Assembly (NCBI GenBank): GCA_020059985.1
Contig: JAGVCI010000079.1
Location: 1 to 17,313 of the forward strand
Length of the DNA: 17,313 nt
DNA from: Candidatus Peribacterales bacterium
GTDB lineage: Bacteria; Patescibacteriota; Gracilibacteria; Peribacterales; Peribacteraceae
Direction: 5' to 3'
Shown: positions 1 to 6,603 of the stretch, in pieces
How positions within the stretch are numbered: the first letter of the stretch is position 1
How the letters are laid out: every line of letters starts with the position of its first letter
Translations under genes and position numbers: made by a program
The notes under the pieces: generated by a model
Databases searched by the model: none
The model's input: the letters and a program-made list of their open reading frames with translations, nothing else
Told to the model about the DNA's origin: nothing

Positions 1-347
1 AGAGTGAGAAGCGTAACGAGGATTAATGCCCATCGGGGGAGCGAGGGTGATTTCGGTGCATCTGGATTGTGCAATCGCGAGATTTGTCCACCGCGCCACG
101 CGATCAATCCGAAAACGAGAAGACATGCGCATTGCATAATCAAAAAACCCATCCGATCGAGCGCGATCAATCCGAGAAGATGCACGAAGAAGGTGAGGAC
201 CATCGTGATCCCGAGTCCAGAGACAAACCCGAGCGCCCATCGTTCTACGATAAAGAGAACTGAAGTTTTTCCTTCGAGGATACGCAGGAGCAACCATCCA
301 TTCACTGTGGCGAGCGCGATGCCGACCATGAAAGCAACGACGGTCAT
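1..347 (-). CDS. Integral membrane protein, N-terminal part only
   Basis: The minus strand is open from ATG at 347 to the window edge, giving 115 residues with no stop. The start overlaps the stop of the upstream gene as ATGA, so the pair is translationally coupled. The visible part is mostly hydrophobic: about residues 3-22, 36-60, 64-85 and a further segment starting near residue 103 look like membrane spans separated by short basic loops. That is typical of the N-terminal region of a polytopic envelope protein such as a lipid-linked glycosyltransferase or polysaccharide polymerase, but no family motif lies in this part and I do not recognise it. The upstream partner is an exported, membrane-anchored protein, so both probably work at the cell surface. 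The rest of the gene is outside the window. Confidence 0.7.
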   Translation of the reverse strand, partial: MTVVAFMVGIALATVNGWLLLRILEGKTSVLFIVERWALGFVSGLGITMVLTFFVHLLGLIALDRMGFLIMQCACLLVFGLIAWRGGQISRLHNPDAPKSPSLPRWALILVTLLT

Positions 348-1483
348 TGGATCTCGAAGAGGAATGAGCGGTCATCGAAACGTTGTAATTCACGTACGCC
401 TGTGAGGGCCACTTCTCCGTTGAGCATCAGTTCACCATTCTCACTTATCACTGCATCCTCGCGTGCGAAGACAATGCCGATGGATTCGTTCTGTTTGTAC
501 TCCAACGGAATTGGCGCACTCGGGTAGGTCATGTAGCGCATGATTGAGCGGAAGATCGCGGGGTTGGGCCCGATGAAGAGATAGCGATCATGCTCCTCGA
601 GTTTGGCTTCGCTCTGCTCCGCGATTGCGTAAAAATCCTGAAAACCGCGGAACATGCGGTCGGGTGTGTCTCGGAGAACGTATGCGTTCCAGTCTGACGC
701 GGTGTACGTGAGGATTTCACTTCCCATGCGCACGTCGTAAAATATCCAGAGAACTGAGCAGAGACAGAGAAAAATTGTTATCGCTCGTTCGCGTCCTATG
801 CGACGTGTGGCTAAGAACAGAACAGTGATCGCGAGGAGAAGCACACTGTAAAAAATGAAGTTTGCCGATTCAGCACGTGGTGGGTTGCTCATAAACATCT
901 GTGCTCTGGCGATAGAAGAGGTAGCGACATGAGGACCCCAGAGGAAATTGATGCTGAACTGCTGCATGGTGTCGAATTCCCAAAAACTTCGGAACAACTC
1001 CGTCGCTTCTTCGATGAAGTTCCAGGAGAGCACTTCTATTTTTTGAATGCTGATCTCGGACCCGGCTGGCAGTGCTAGCCCGATCACTTTTGTCCTCGGG
1101 TTCCAGCCCGGAAAGTCCATCACATTCAGTTCGATTGTTTGCTGTCCGTCCTCTGCGTATACCATGAAGGGAATTTGCAAATACGTGTCATCAGACACGT
1201 CGGCGTTCTCCCAGAGGAAAATAACTTCTACGGTGTTTCGTGGCGTGAGAGTAATTCTCACTCCTTCGACGGGGTGCGGGATATCGAGGGTATGTGTGAA
1301 AAAACCATCGACATCGGTGCGAATGTGCACGCCGATGTCTGCCGACTCCACCATGGTCCAGTTCCGCACATCCCATTGAATCGGGACTTGTTTATTCAAA
1401 AAGCTCCATTCCGTGGATTGCTCTGCGCTTGCGACCAACGGAACGCACCACAGAAGTGCGAGGAGGGTAAGTGTGCGAAGCAT
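344..1483 (-). CDS. Secreted, membrane-anchored protein of unknown function
   Basis: I chose the ATG at 1483 (379 residues) over an in-frame TTG at 1522. The residues after it form a textbook Sec signal peptide (MLR, a hydrophobic core, then cleavage after ASA near residue 20), and a -10 hexamer lies 7 nt upstream. The TTG would lie inside a copy of the alaS 3' end. The mature protein has a beta-rich N-terminal region (about 21-170) that looks like a carbohydrate-binding or jelly-roll fold, two membrane spans (about 208-225 and 233-248), and a C-terminal soluble part of about 130 residues. No catalytic motif was recognised. The stop overlaps the start of the following membrane-protein gene (ATGA), so the two are one operon and probably one envelope system, plausibly cell-surface polysaccharide assembly. 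That role is inference only. Confidence 0.75.
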   Translation of the reverse strand: MLRTLTLLALLWCVPLVASAEQSTEWSFLNKQVPIQWDVRNWTMVESADIGVHIRTDVDGFFTHTLDIPHPVEGVRITLTPRNTVEVIFLWENADVSDDTYLQIPFMVYAEDGQQTIELNVMDFPGWNPRTKVIGLALPAGSEISIQKIEVLSWNFIEEATELFRSFWEFDTMQQFSINFLWGPHVATSSIARAQMFMSNPPRAESANFIFYSVLLLAITVLFLATRRIGRERAITIFLCLCSVLWIFYDVRMGSEILTYTASDWNAYVLRDTPDRMFRGFQDFYAIAEQSEAKLEEHDRYLFIGPNPAIFRSIMRYMTYPSAPIPLEYKQNESIGIVFAREDAVISENGELMLNGEVALTGVRELQRFDDRSFLFEIQ

Positions 1484-1490
1484 CCCGGCC

Positions 1491-1499
1491 ACTATAGCA
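1491..1499 (-). promoter_or_regulatory. Extended -10 promoter placing the start of the 344-1483 gene (leaderless)
   Basis: The minus strand reads TGC-TATAGT (1499 to 1491), then 7 nt, then the ATG at 1483. Transcription would begin at or next to the A of ATG. No convincing -35 box at 17 bp and no Shine-Dalgarno sequence. Predicted by inspection only. Confidence 0.6.
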
Positions 1500-1502
1500 A
1501 GT

Positions 1503-1544
1503 TTAGTGCTGTTCTTGTGCAACCTCTATTTCTGCAGGGCCTCC
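1503..1544 (-). pseudogene. Second copy of the alaS 3' end (14 codons)
   Basis: On the minus strand, 1544 to 1503 reads GGPAEIEVAQEQH-stop, while alaS itself ends GGPAEIEVAQEASH-stop at 1694 to 1650. Over the 11 shared codons (GGPAEIEVAQE) there are 8 base differences, every one at a third position and synonymous. Both copies then end His-TAA. The two copies are exactly 150 nt (50 codons) apart, so the remnant is in frame with alaS, and no stop occurs between the alaS TAA and the remnant. It is a relic of another alaS allele or an in-frame tail displaced by the intervening palindromic repeat. Translation would require readthrough of the alaS stop, for which there is no evidence. Confidence 0.75.
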
Positions 1545-1642
1545 TTCGATACACCGCCACGTCATCCTGAGTGATTTTCTCCTGAGCAAAGCGAAGGAGA
1601 AAATTGTATCGAAGGACGACGTGGCGGCACTCAGGATGACGT
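1542..1642. repeat. Complex palindromic intergenic repeat downstream of alaS
   Basis: Four inverted-repeat pairs lie here: 1542-1553 with 1605-1616 (12 bp, TCCTTCGATACA), 1555-1563 with 1618-1626 (9 bp, CGCCACGTC), 1561-1573 with 1628-1640 (13 bp, GTCATCCTGAGTG), and a central hairpin 1574-1583 with 1595-1604 (10 bp, loop of 11). All were checked base by base. The motif resembles dispersed repeats with CATCCTGAG and GAAGGA blocks found between genes in many environmental bacteria. Immediately after the alaS stop it may also fold as an RNA hairpin that ends or protects the alaS transcript, but no long U tract follows. Whether it is dispersed in this genome cannot be seen from one copy. Confidence 0.8.
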
Positions 1643-1649
1643 ATCGCTG

Positions 1650-3452
1650 TTAGTGCGACGCCTCTTGCGCAACTTCAATCTCGGCCGGGCCGCCGCTCAC
1701 TATCGCTTTTATTCTGCGTACTCCCGACGAGGAACTCTCTTCTTTTTGGATCGTGAAGTGTCCGAGCATTCCCGTGCGAGCGACGTGCGGACCTCCGCAG
1801 ATTTCTTTGCTGAATGATCCGTCACCGACGGCGTAGACTTTTACATCTGCTTGGTAGCGTTCATCGAAGACACCGATGGCTCCTTCTTTTTTCGCGCCAT
1901 CCACCGTTGTCACGTGATACGCCATCGGAAGATCAGCATCGATTGCTTCGTTCACGAGTCGCTCGACTTCTTTGATCTGCTCAGGCGTCATCTTCTCCGG
2001 ATGATTGAAGTCGAACCGCAATCTTTCCGCGGTGATGTTGCTTCCTTTCTGTGAGATATGATCTCCGAGCACTTTGCGTAGCGCAGCATTTAGCAAGTGC
2101 GTTGCGGTATGGAGTTTGGTGGTCTCGGCGGAGTGATCCGCAAGTCCGCCCTTAAATTTCTTCTCCGCACCCGCGCGAGATTTCTCCTGGTGCTTTTCGA
2201 ACTCAGCGGCAAAAGTTTTTTCATCCACCGAGAGCCCCTTTTCCGCAGCCATTTCCTTTGTGAGCTCGAGCGGGAAGCCGTAGGTGTCGTAGAGGTGGAA
2301 CGCGGAGAGTCCGTCGATCATTTTTCCCGCGTTTCCCGTCACCTTCTCGAACTGTTTCAGCCCTTCCTGAAGCGTTTTTCCGAACTTCTGCTCTTCGCCC
2401 GAAAGTGCGTCGGTTATCTCCTTCTTTTTCGCTTTCACCTGGCTGTAGACGCTTCCATATTCTTCGATCACGGCCTCGGCAATGGCCGGGGTGAAGCTTC
2501 CGTCGTGCTCAATTCTCAAATTTCGTGCGGAGCGGATCGCGCGACGGATCAAACGACGGAGCACGTAGCCTTGGTCGACATTTCCCGGGGTGATTCCATC
2601 GGCGATGATGAAGACGGCCGCGCGCAGGTGATCAACGATGATGCGTTCGTGTCGTGCATCTTCTGCGTCCGCGAGTGCTCGTACCTTCGCCATGATCTTC
2701 CCGAGACTGTCGGTGTCATACACCGTCGGAACTTCTTGTAAGACCGCAGCCACACGCTCGAGTCCCATTCCGGTATCCACGTTCTGCTGTTTGAGCGGAA
2801 CAAATTTTCCATCCGCACCTTTGTTGTACTGCATGAAGACGTCGTTCCAGATCTCCATCCATTCTTTGTCGTGCGTCGCAGGATTGCCGCGTGGCTCGCC
2901 CTCACCCACCCAGTAGAACATTTCGGTGTCCGGTCCGCATGGGCCGGTGACTCCAGCGGGCCCCCACCAGTTTTTTTTCTTCGGCAAAAATCCTATCCGC
3001 TCTTCGGGTATTCCCATTTTCTTCCAGTAACCGGCTGATTCCATATCGCGCGGAGCGTCGGTATCTCCTTCGAAGCACGTGACCGCGAGCATCTCCCTCG
3101 GGATACCCAGCACCTCGGTGAGAAGCTCGAAGCTCATCTGAATCGCACCTTCTTTGAAGTAATCACCGAGTGACCAGTTCCCGAGCATTTCGAAGAACGT
3201 GAGGTGCGAGCTGTCACCGACTTCGTCGATGTCTTGGGTGCGGATGCAGCGCTGCACATCTACCAGTCTTTTGCCTTCCGGATGGGGTTCCCCAAGCAGA
3301 TAGGGGACGAGCGGGTGCATACCCGCGGTCGTGAAGAGCACGGTCGGGTCATTCTCCGGGATCAAGCTCGCTCCTGGGATCACGGCATGGCCCTTCGACT
3401 GAAAGAAGTCGAGGTAGGTCTGCCGGAGCTCGTTGGTGCTCAGTCGTTTCAT
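1650..3452 (-). CDS. alaS: Alanyl-tRNA synthetase, reduced form
   Basis: Charges tRNA-Ala with alanine in the cytoplasm and removes mischarged amino acids. At 600 residues it is far shorter than the usual 850-900. The catalytic core is complete: TTAGMHP (41-47), RCIRTQDIDEVG (68-79), motif 2 FFEMLGNWSLGDYFK (86-100) and motif 3 DTGMGLERV (226-234). The tRNA-recognition helices fill roughly 240-430. The editing site keeps HxxxH (His448, His452) and Cys552-x3-His556, here CGGPH where CGGTH is usual. Two pieces are missing. The beta-barrel that normally lies between the FKG segment (433-436) and HxxxH is cut to about 11 residues, and the C-terminal oligomerisation/C-Ala domain is absent, since the protein ends right after the editing domain. 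Such trimming is known in reduced genomes. It is transcribed alone from an extended -10 promoter. Confidence 0.97.
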   Translation of the reverse strand: MKRLSTNELRQTYLDFFQSKGHAVIPGASLIPENDPTVLFTTAGMHPLVPYLLGEPHPEGKRLVDVQRCIRTQDIDEVGDSSHLTFFEMLGNWSLGDYFKEGAIQMSFELLTEVLGIPREMLAVTCFEGDTDAPRDMESAGYWKKMGIPEERIGFLPKKKNWWGPAGVTGPCGPDTEMFYWVGEGEPRGNPATHDKEWMEIWNDVFMQYNKGADGKFVPLKQQNVDTGMGLERVAAVLQEVPTVYDTDSLGKIMAKVRALADAEDARHERIIVDHLRAAVFIIADGITPGNVDQGYVLRRLIRRAIRSARNLRIEHDGSFTPAIAEAVIEEYGSVYSQVKAKKKEITDALSGEEQKFGKTLQEGLKQFEKVTGNAGKMIDGLSAFHLYDTYGFPLELTKEMAAEKGLSVDEKTFAAEFEKHQEKSRAGAEKKFKGGLADHSAETTKLHTATHLLNAALRKVLGDHISQKGSNITAERLRFDFNHPEKMTPEQIKEVERLVNEAIDADLPMAYHVTTVDGAKKEGAIGVFDERYQADVKVYAVGDGSFSKEICGGPHVARTGMLGHFTIQKEESSSSGVRRIKAIVSGGPAEIEVAQEASH

Positions 3453-3461
3453 GAGACGTGA

Positions 3462-3470
3462 ATTGTAGCA
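3462..3470 (-). promoter_or_regulatory. Extended -10 promoter of alaS
   Basis: The minus strand reads TGC-TACAAT (3470 to 3462), followed by 9 nt and the alaS ATG at 3452. The predicted leader is 0-3 nt. No good -35 box. It is back to back with the promoter of the plus-strand ATPase gene across a 104-bp intergenic space. Confidence 0.6.
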
Positions 3471-3511
3471 AAATTGCGATCTTGCACGGAATTATTGGCT
3501 GAAAAATGAAG

Positions 3512-3531
3512 CATTCTCCTTGGGGAGAATG
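3512..3531. promoter_or_regulatory. Palindrome overlapping the -35 region of the RsbW-like gene
   Basis: A perfect 8-bp inverted repeat, CATTCTCC and GGAGAATG, is separated by TTGG. It covers the expected -35 position of the gene starting at 3557, so it could be an operator. As RNA it would be a hairpin, but it has no U tract. Function is inference. Confidence 0.4.
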
Positions 3532-3549
3532 TCAAGTGTCGTGTACACT
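3520..3549 (+). promoter_or_regulatory. Promoter of the RsbW-like gene (leaderless)
   Basis: TTGGGG (3520-3525), 18 bp, TACACT (3544-3549), then 7 nt to the ATG at 3557. There is no Shine-Dalgarno sequence. This spacing favours 3557 over the upstream in-frame start at 3506. Confidence 0.5.
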
Positions 3550-3556
3550 CACATCG

Positions 3557-4120
3557 ATGAAATTTGCTGTTCCAAATTTGAAGTACGAGTTACAGATGAA
3601 GTGTGATGTTCCCGATTGGGAGCATCCGACTGTTGAAGAGATGAGGAGAGGTGATGAAGTATCCATTAAAAATGTGGACCTTCATCCTTTTCTCAAAGCA
3701 CAGCGAGATGCCGTCATGATGAAAATGGAGGATGCACTCAGGAATGCTGGTATAAACGAGAATGACTGTTTTCAGGTACAACTCATTTTTGAAGAACTTC
3801 TCAAAAATGCGCTGCACCACGGCAACCGCACCAATCCGAATAGTGAAGTAAACGTAAAATTTGATGTGACGCCACAAAAAGTGTCTATCTATGTTGGCGA
3901 TCAGGGAAAAGGTTTCGATGTGCAATCGGTTCTGGATTACGATCCCACAGCTGATGAAAATTTGGAGAATCCCAATGGTCGCGGAGTGATGCTGAGCAGA
4001 CAATTTTCTTCTTCCCTGCAGTACAGTCCTCAAGGGAATGAGGTGTTTGTTGAAAAGATTATTGAGTCGAATGATGCTCTTACGCAGAGGGAGCCTATTG
4101 CAGCAAAGGATACAAACTAA
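3557..4120 (+). CDS. RsbW/SpoIIAB-type GHKL ATPase, putative anti-sigma factor
   Basis: 187 residues from ATG 3557. A start at 3506 would add 17 residues but would lie upstream of the predicted -10. The C-terminal half is a histidine-kinase-like ATPase: N box IFEELLKNALHHGN (Glu79/Glu80, Asn84), G1 box VGDQGKGFD (Asp115, Gly117, Gly119) and G2 box NPNGRGVML (141-146). The N-terminal 45 residues are unassigned. Proteins of this family bind and inhibit sigma factors and/or phosphorylate an anti-anti-sigma partner. The next gene, 58 nt downstream on the same strand, is the primary sigma factor, which suggests but does not prove a functional link. No STAS-domain anti-anti-sigma gene or PP2C phosphatase is in the window, so the partner-switch circuit, if any, is elsewhere. 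Confidence 0.85.
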   Translation: MKFAVPNLKYELQMKCDVPDWEHPTVEEMRRGDEVSIKNVDLHPFLKAQRDAVMMKMEDALRNAGINENDCFQVQLIFEELLKNALHHGNRTNPNSEVNVKFDVTPQKVSIYVGDQGKGFDVQSVLDYDPTADENLENPNGRGVMLSRQFSSSLQYSPQGNEVFVEKIIESNDALTQREPIAAKDTN

Positions 4121-4129
4121 GGGAGAAGC

Positions 4130-4157
4130 TTGGGAATCATCTTCTTTCTGTTATTAT
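4130..4157 (+). promoter_or_regulatory. Possible rpoD promoter
   Basis: TTGGGA (4130-4135), 16 bp, TATTAT (4152-4157). Transcription would start near 4164, leaving a leader of about 15 nt before the ATG at 4179. This start is not leaderless, unlike most in the window. Readthrough from the ATPase gene is also possible. Confidence 0.4.
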
Positions 4158-4178
4158 TGGTCACTTCATCGTTTCTTT

Positions 4179-6143
4179 ATGAAAAATCGCCTCGAACATT
4201 CTTCAAAAAACGGCAGTGAAAAGAATGGTAAAAAAAAGCGCGGACGAAAGCCGAGTGAATCTTTACTAGCGGACGATCAAGATTTTGCTTTTTCTGAGGA
4301 TGTACATGTTCCTGATGTCGAGCTCGATGATCCAACACTAGATGAGTTTCGTGATGAAGAAATACCCGAGGAAGATAAAGAAGGGTATTCAGTGGAAAAT
4401 AATAGTGTGTATACCGATGACCCTGTGCGTTTGTATCTGACGCAGATGGGGGAGTTCCCACTGCTCACGCGTCAGCAAGAAATCGCGTGTGCGCGGCGGA
4501 TAGAGGCGGCGCGCGCGGTTATGCACAAAATGATTCTTAGTAACGATGTTGCGATGGCGAATGCCGCTCGCATTCTTCGTCGAGTGGAAAGTGAAGAGTT
4601 ACGCATGGATCGCACATTGAACTTGGATGGAAACTCCATCACCGAGGGAAAAGGTGCGAAGGCCACCATTCATCAGATCATCGCGCCGAATCTTCAAACA
4701 ATCGAAGCTCTCCTGAAGAGAAACACAGCCGCGTTCGAAGAATTGCGAGAGCCTCTTCCTCCAAATGCAAGCAAAAAGAAGAAGCAAGAGCGTGAGAAGA
4801 AAGAGTTGATGCTTGAACGCAGTCGCTTCAGGAATGTTCAGCTCATGGATGAGCTCCGGCTCCGCTCAAGTTTCATTGAGCAAATAGGCGAGAGACTTCT
4901 TTCAGAAGACGATCGACTGCAAGAAATTGCCCAAGAACTTCGGCAACTTTCCGACGATGATCCAGAGAGACAGAGTCTCGAAGCGGAACAGAATGAAATA
5001 CTGAGTTTCCTGCGCGAAACTTCCGAGAGTTTGCATGATCGAGCGACCATTATTCATGAAGCGAAAGGGGAGTACGAAGAGGGAAAAAAGGAATTATCCG
5101 CAGGCAATCTTCGTCTGGTTGTTTCCGTTGCAAAAAATTATCGCAATCGTGGGCTTTCTTTCCTCGATCTCATTCAGGAGGGAAACACAGGTCTCATGCG
5201 TGCTGTCGATAAGTTCGAGTACCAACGTGGATGGAAATTTTCCACGTATGCGACGTGGTGGATTCGTCAGGCGATTACACGAGCGCTCGCAGATCAGTCA
5301 CGAACCGTTCGTGTTCCTGTGCATATGATTGATGCCATGTCGAAAGTGAGAAATGTACATAAACAGTTATGGCTCGAGCTCGGGCGCGAACCGAAACCAG
5401 AAGAAATCACCAAGCGTTCAGGTATGTCGGGAGAGGATGTGAAAATGATTCTCGTGCATCTACGTAATCCTGTGTCTCTTAGTCAGCCTATTGGGAAGTA
5501 TGAGGATGGTGAATATGGTGATTCTTTAGCCGATGATCGAGAAGATGCACCAACTGATCACATGGATGACTTGTCGAAGAAGGCAGCGATTCGAAAAGCA
5601 CTAAAAACGCTCTCACCTCGAGAACGAGAGATCATGAAACTTCGGTATGGGTTGGAGGATGGATACGCTTACACATTGGAAGAAACTGGGAAAATTTTTA
5701 ATGTCACTCGCGAACGCATTCGACAAATAGAGTCGAAGGCACTTCGAAAATTGCAGATGCCTCACAGGAGCGGTCCACTCGCACCGTATCTTGATGATCA
5801 AAAACCAGAGCATGTTCCCTTTTCCGAAGCAGTAGATAGCCTTACGCCATACGCCCGTTACTTGCTCGCCAGCTTGCATGGCAGAGATATGACGATGGTG
5901 GATATTGCCGCTGAGCTGGGGAACAAGGGCGATTCGTTGCACAATGCAAAGCAGAACGCCATCGCCAGACTGCAATCACTATGCGGTGACGACGTGAACA
6001 TTTTCGAAGAATTGGCTGCCTGGGCAAAGGACTATGCACCCACTATCACAGCGGCGGAAATAGAAAAATTGCAGCATCTCTCAAAAATCCGCAGAGCCAA
6101 AAGAGAACAAAATGGCGCTAGTAGCGTTGAGAGCATCGCTTGA
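4179..6143 (+). CDS. rpoD: Primary (sigma-70) RNA polymerase sigma factor with C-terminal extension
   Basis: 654 residues from ATG 4179; the open frame upstream overlaps the ATPase gene and is not used. Order: an acidic/basic variable N-terminus; region 1.2 (about 79-112, DDPVRLYLTQMGEFPLLT); a long variable insert (about 113-300); region 2 (about 305-377, with FSTYATWWIRQAITR for -10 binding and melting); region 3 (about 380-445, starting VPVHMIDAMSKV); and region 4 (about 470-527, with VTRERIRQIESKALRKL contacting -35). The region 2.4 and 4.2 core residues match the E. coli protein. The region 3.0 His that contacts extended -10 DNA is kept and the Glu is Asp. Primary sigmas normally stop right after region 4 (here MPHRSGPLAPYLDD), but this one continues for about 115 residues, including a region-4-like helix-turn-helix at about 555-601. 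The ssrA promoter overlaps its 3' end. Confidence 0.95.
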   Translation: MKNRLEHSSKNGSEKNGKKKRGRKPSESLLADDQDFAFSEDVHVPDVELDDPTLDEFRDEEIPEEDKEGYSVENNSVYTDDPVRLYLTQMGEFPLLTRQQEIACARRIEAARAVMHKMILSNDVAMANAARILRRVESEELRMDRTLNLDGNSITEGKGAKATIHQIIAPNLQTIEALLKRNTAAFEELREPLPPNASKKKKQEREKKELMLERSRFRNVQLMDELRLRSSFIEQIGERLLSEDDRLQEIAQELRQLSDDDPERQSLEAEQNEILSFLRETSESLHDRATIIHEAKGEYEEGKKELSAGNLRLVVSVAKNYRNRGLSFLDLIQEGNTGLMRAVDKFEYQRGWKFSTYATWWIRQAITRALADQSRTVRVPVHMIDAMSKVRNVHKQLWLELGREPKPEEITKRSGMSGEDVKMILVHLRNPVSLSQPIGKYEDGEYGDSLADDREDAPTDHMDDLSKKAAIRKALKTLSPREREIMKLRYGLEDGYAYTLEETGKIFNVTRERIRQIESKALRKLQMPHRSGPLAPYLDDQKPEHVPFSEAVDSLTPYARYLLASLHGRDMTMVDIAAELGNKGDSLHNAKQNAIARLQSLCGDDVNIFEELAAWAKDYAPTITAAEIEKLQHLSKIRRAKREQNGASSVESIA

Positions 6144-6155
6144 AAGAGCTATACT
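6127..6155 (+). promoter_or_regulatory. ssrA promoter
   Basis: TTGAGA (6127-6132), exactly 17 bp, TATACT (6150-6155), the best two-box promoter in the window. It overlaps the last codons and stop of rpoD. The predicted RNA start near 6162 leaves about 22 nt to be removed by RNase P before the mature 5' end at 6185. Confidence 0.75.
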
Positions 6156-6184
6156 GCCTGTCTCGATAGTTCGTTCACTTCACT

Positions 6185-6585
6185 GGGGATGACAGGCTTC
6201 GACAGCGTGATACTAGACGCGCGTAGTTTCTGTTCGGGATAGCACCGGTTCCCGTTACCCACTTGGTGCAACCAATATCTGCCGACTTTTCTAAGTCTAC
6301 AGTCGGTCGCGCAATTGCTGCGATGAAGTTCAACTTCTCGCCGGTTGCTGTGGCTGCTTAGTTCGCCTTAGCGCGAACACGTTTCTCTCGCGATCCTCGC
6401 TGACGAGAAGAGACGTCACTAGCGAGGTGAGATCGTGCTTGGCGTGACACGGTCTGACATTTAGCGCCGACCCTCTCTGCCGCTCTTGGTCCGCTCCTTA
6501 TGGCAGAGCGATTCGAAGCGGACACAACAGTACGGACACCACGACTACACGTTGGACCCGGGTTCGATTCCCGGCATCTCCACCA
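6185..6585 (+). ncRNA. ssrA: Transfer-messenger RNA
   Basis: Rescues stalled ribosomes and tags the nascent peptide for proteolysis. The 5' end GGGGATG (6185-6191) pairs with CATCTCC (6575-6581) as the acceptor stem, with one G-U pair. A discriminator A and an encoded CCA (6583-6585) follow. The T arm GGACCCGGGTTCGATTCCC is just upstream of the 3' strand of the acceptor stem. The tag frame ends at TAG 6359-6361. Reading back gives AIAAMKFNFSPVAVAA from 6311, or GRAIAAMKFNFSPVAVAA if the resume codon is GGT at 6305, which follows an AGTC as in E. coli. The last residues VAVAA fit a ClpXP-type degron. A 6-bp hairpin GTTCGC/GCGAAC directly follows the tag stop. The length of about 401 nt is within the normal range. 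The next gene begins 18 nt later with its own -10. Confidence 0.95.
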
Positions 6586-6588
6586 CTT

Positions 6589-6597
6589 TGGTAATAT
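6589..6597 (+). promoter_or_regulatory. Extended -10 promoter of the YdeI-like gene (leaderless)
   Basis: TGG-TAATAT (6589-6597), then 6 nt and ATG at 6604. The upstream half of this promoter would lie in the tmRNA 3' end (CCA ends at 6585). No -35 box is seen. Confidence 0.55.
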
Positions 6598-6603
6598 ACG
6601 CGC

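Noticed and set aside
1484..1522. TTG start at 1522 adding 13 residues to the 344-1483 protein
   Set aside because: It would put codons from the alaS tail remnant before a perfect signal peptide, and it lies upstream of the predicted -10 box.
2097..2741. Long open frame antisense to alaS (214 codons)
   Set aside because: A shadow of the alaS codon pattern; no motif, and alaS is certain.
4038..4178. Longer RpoD start at 4038
   Set aside because: It overlaps the 3' end of the ATPase gene in another frame and adds no conserved sequence; ATG 4179 gives a normal N-terminus.
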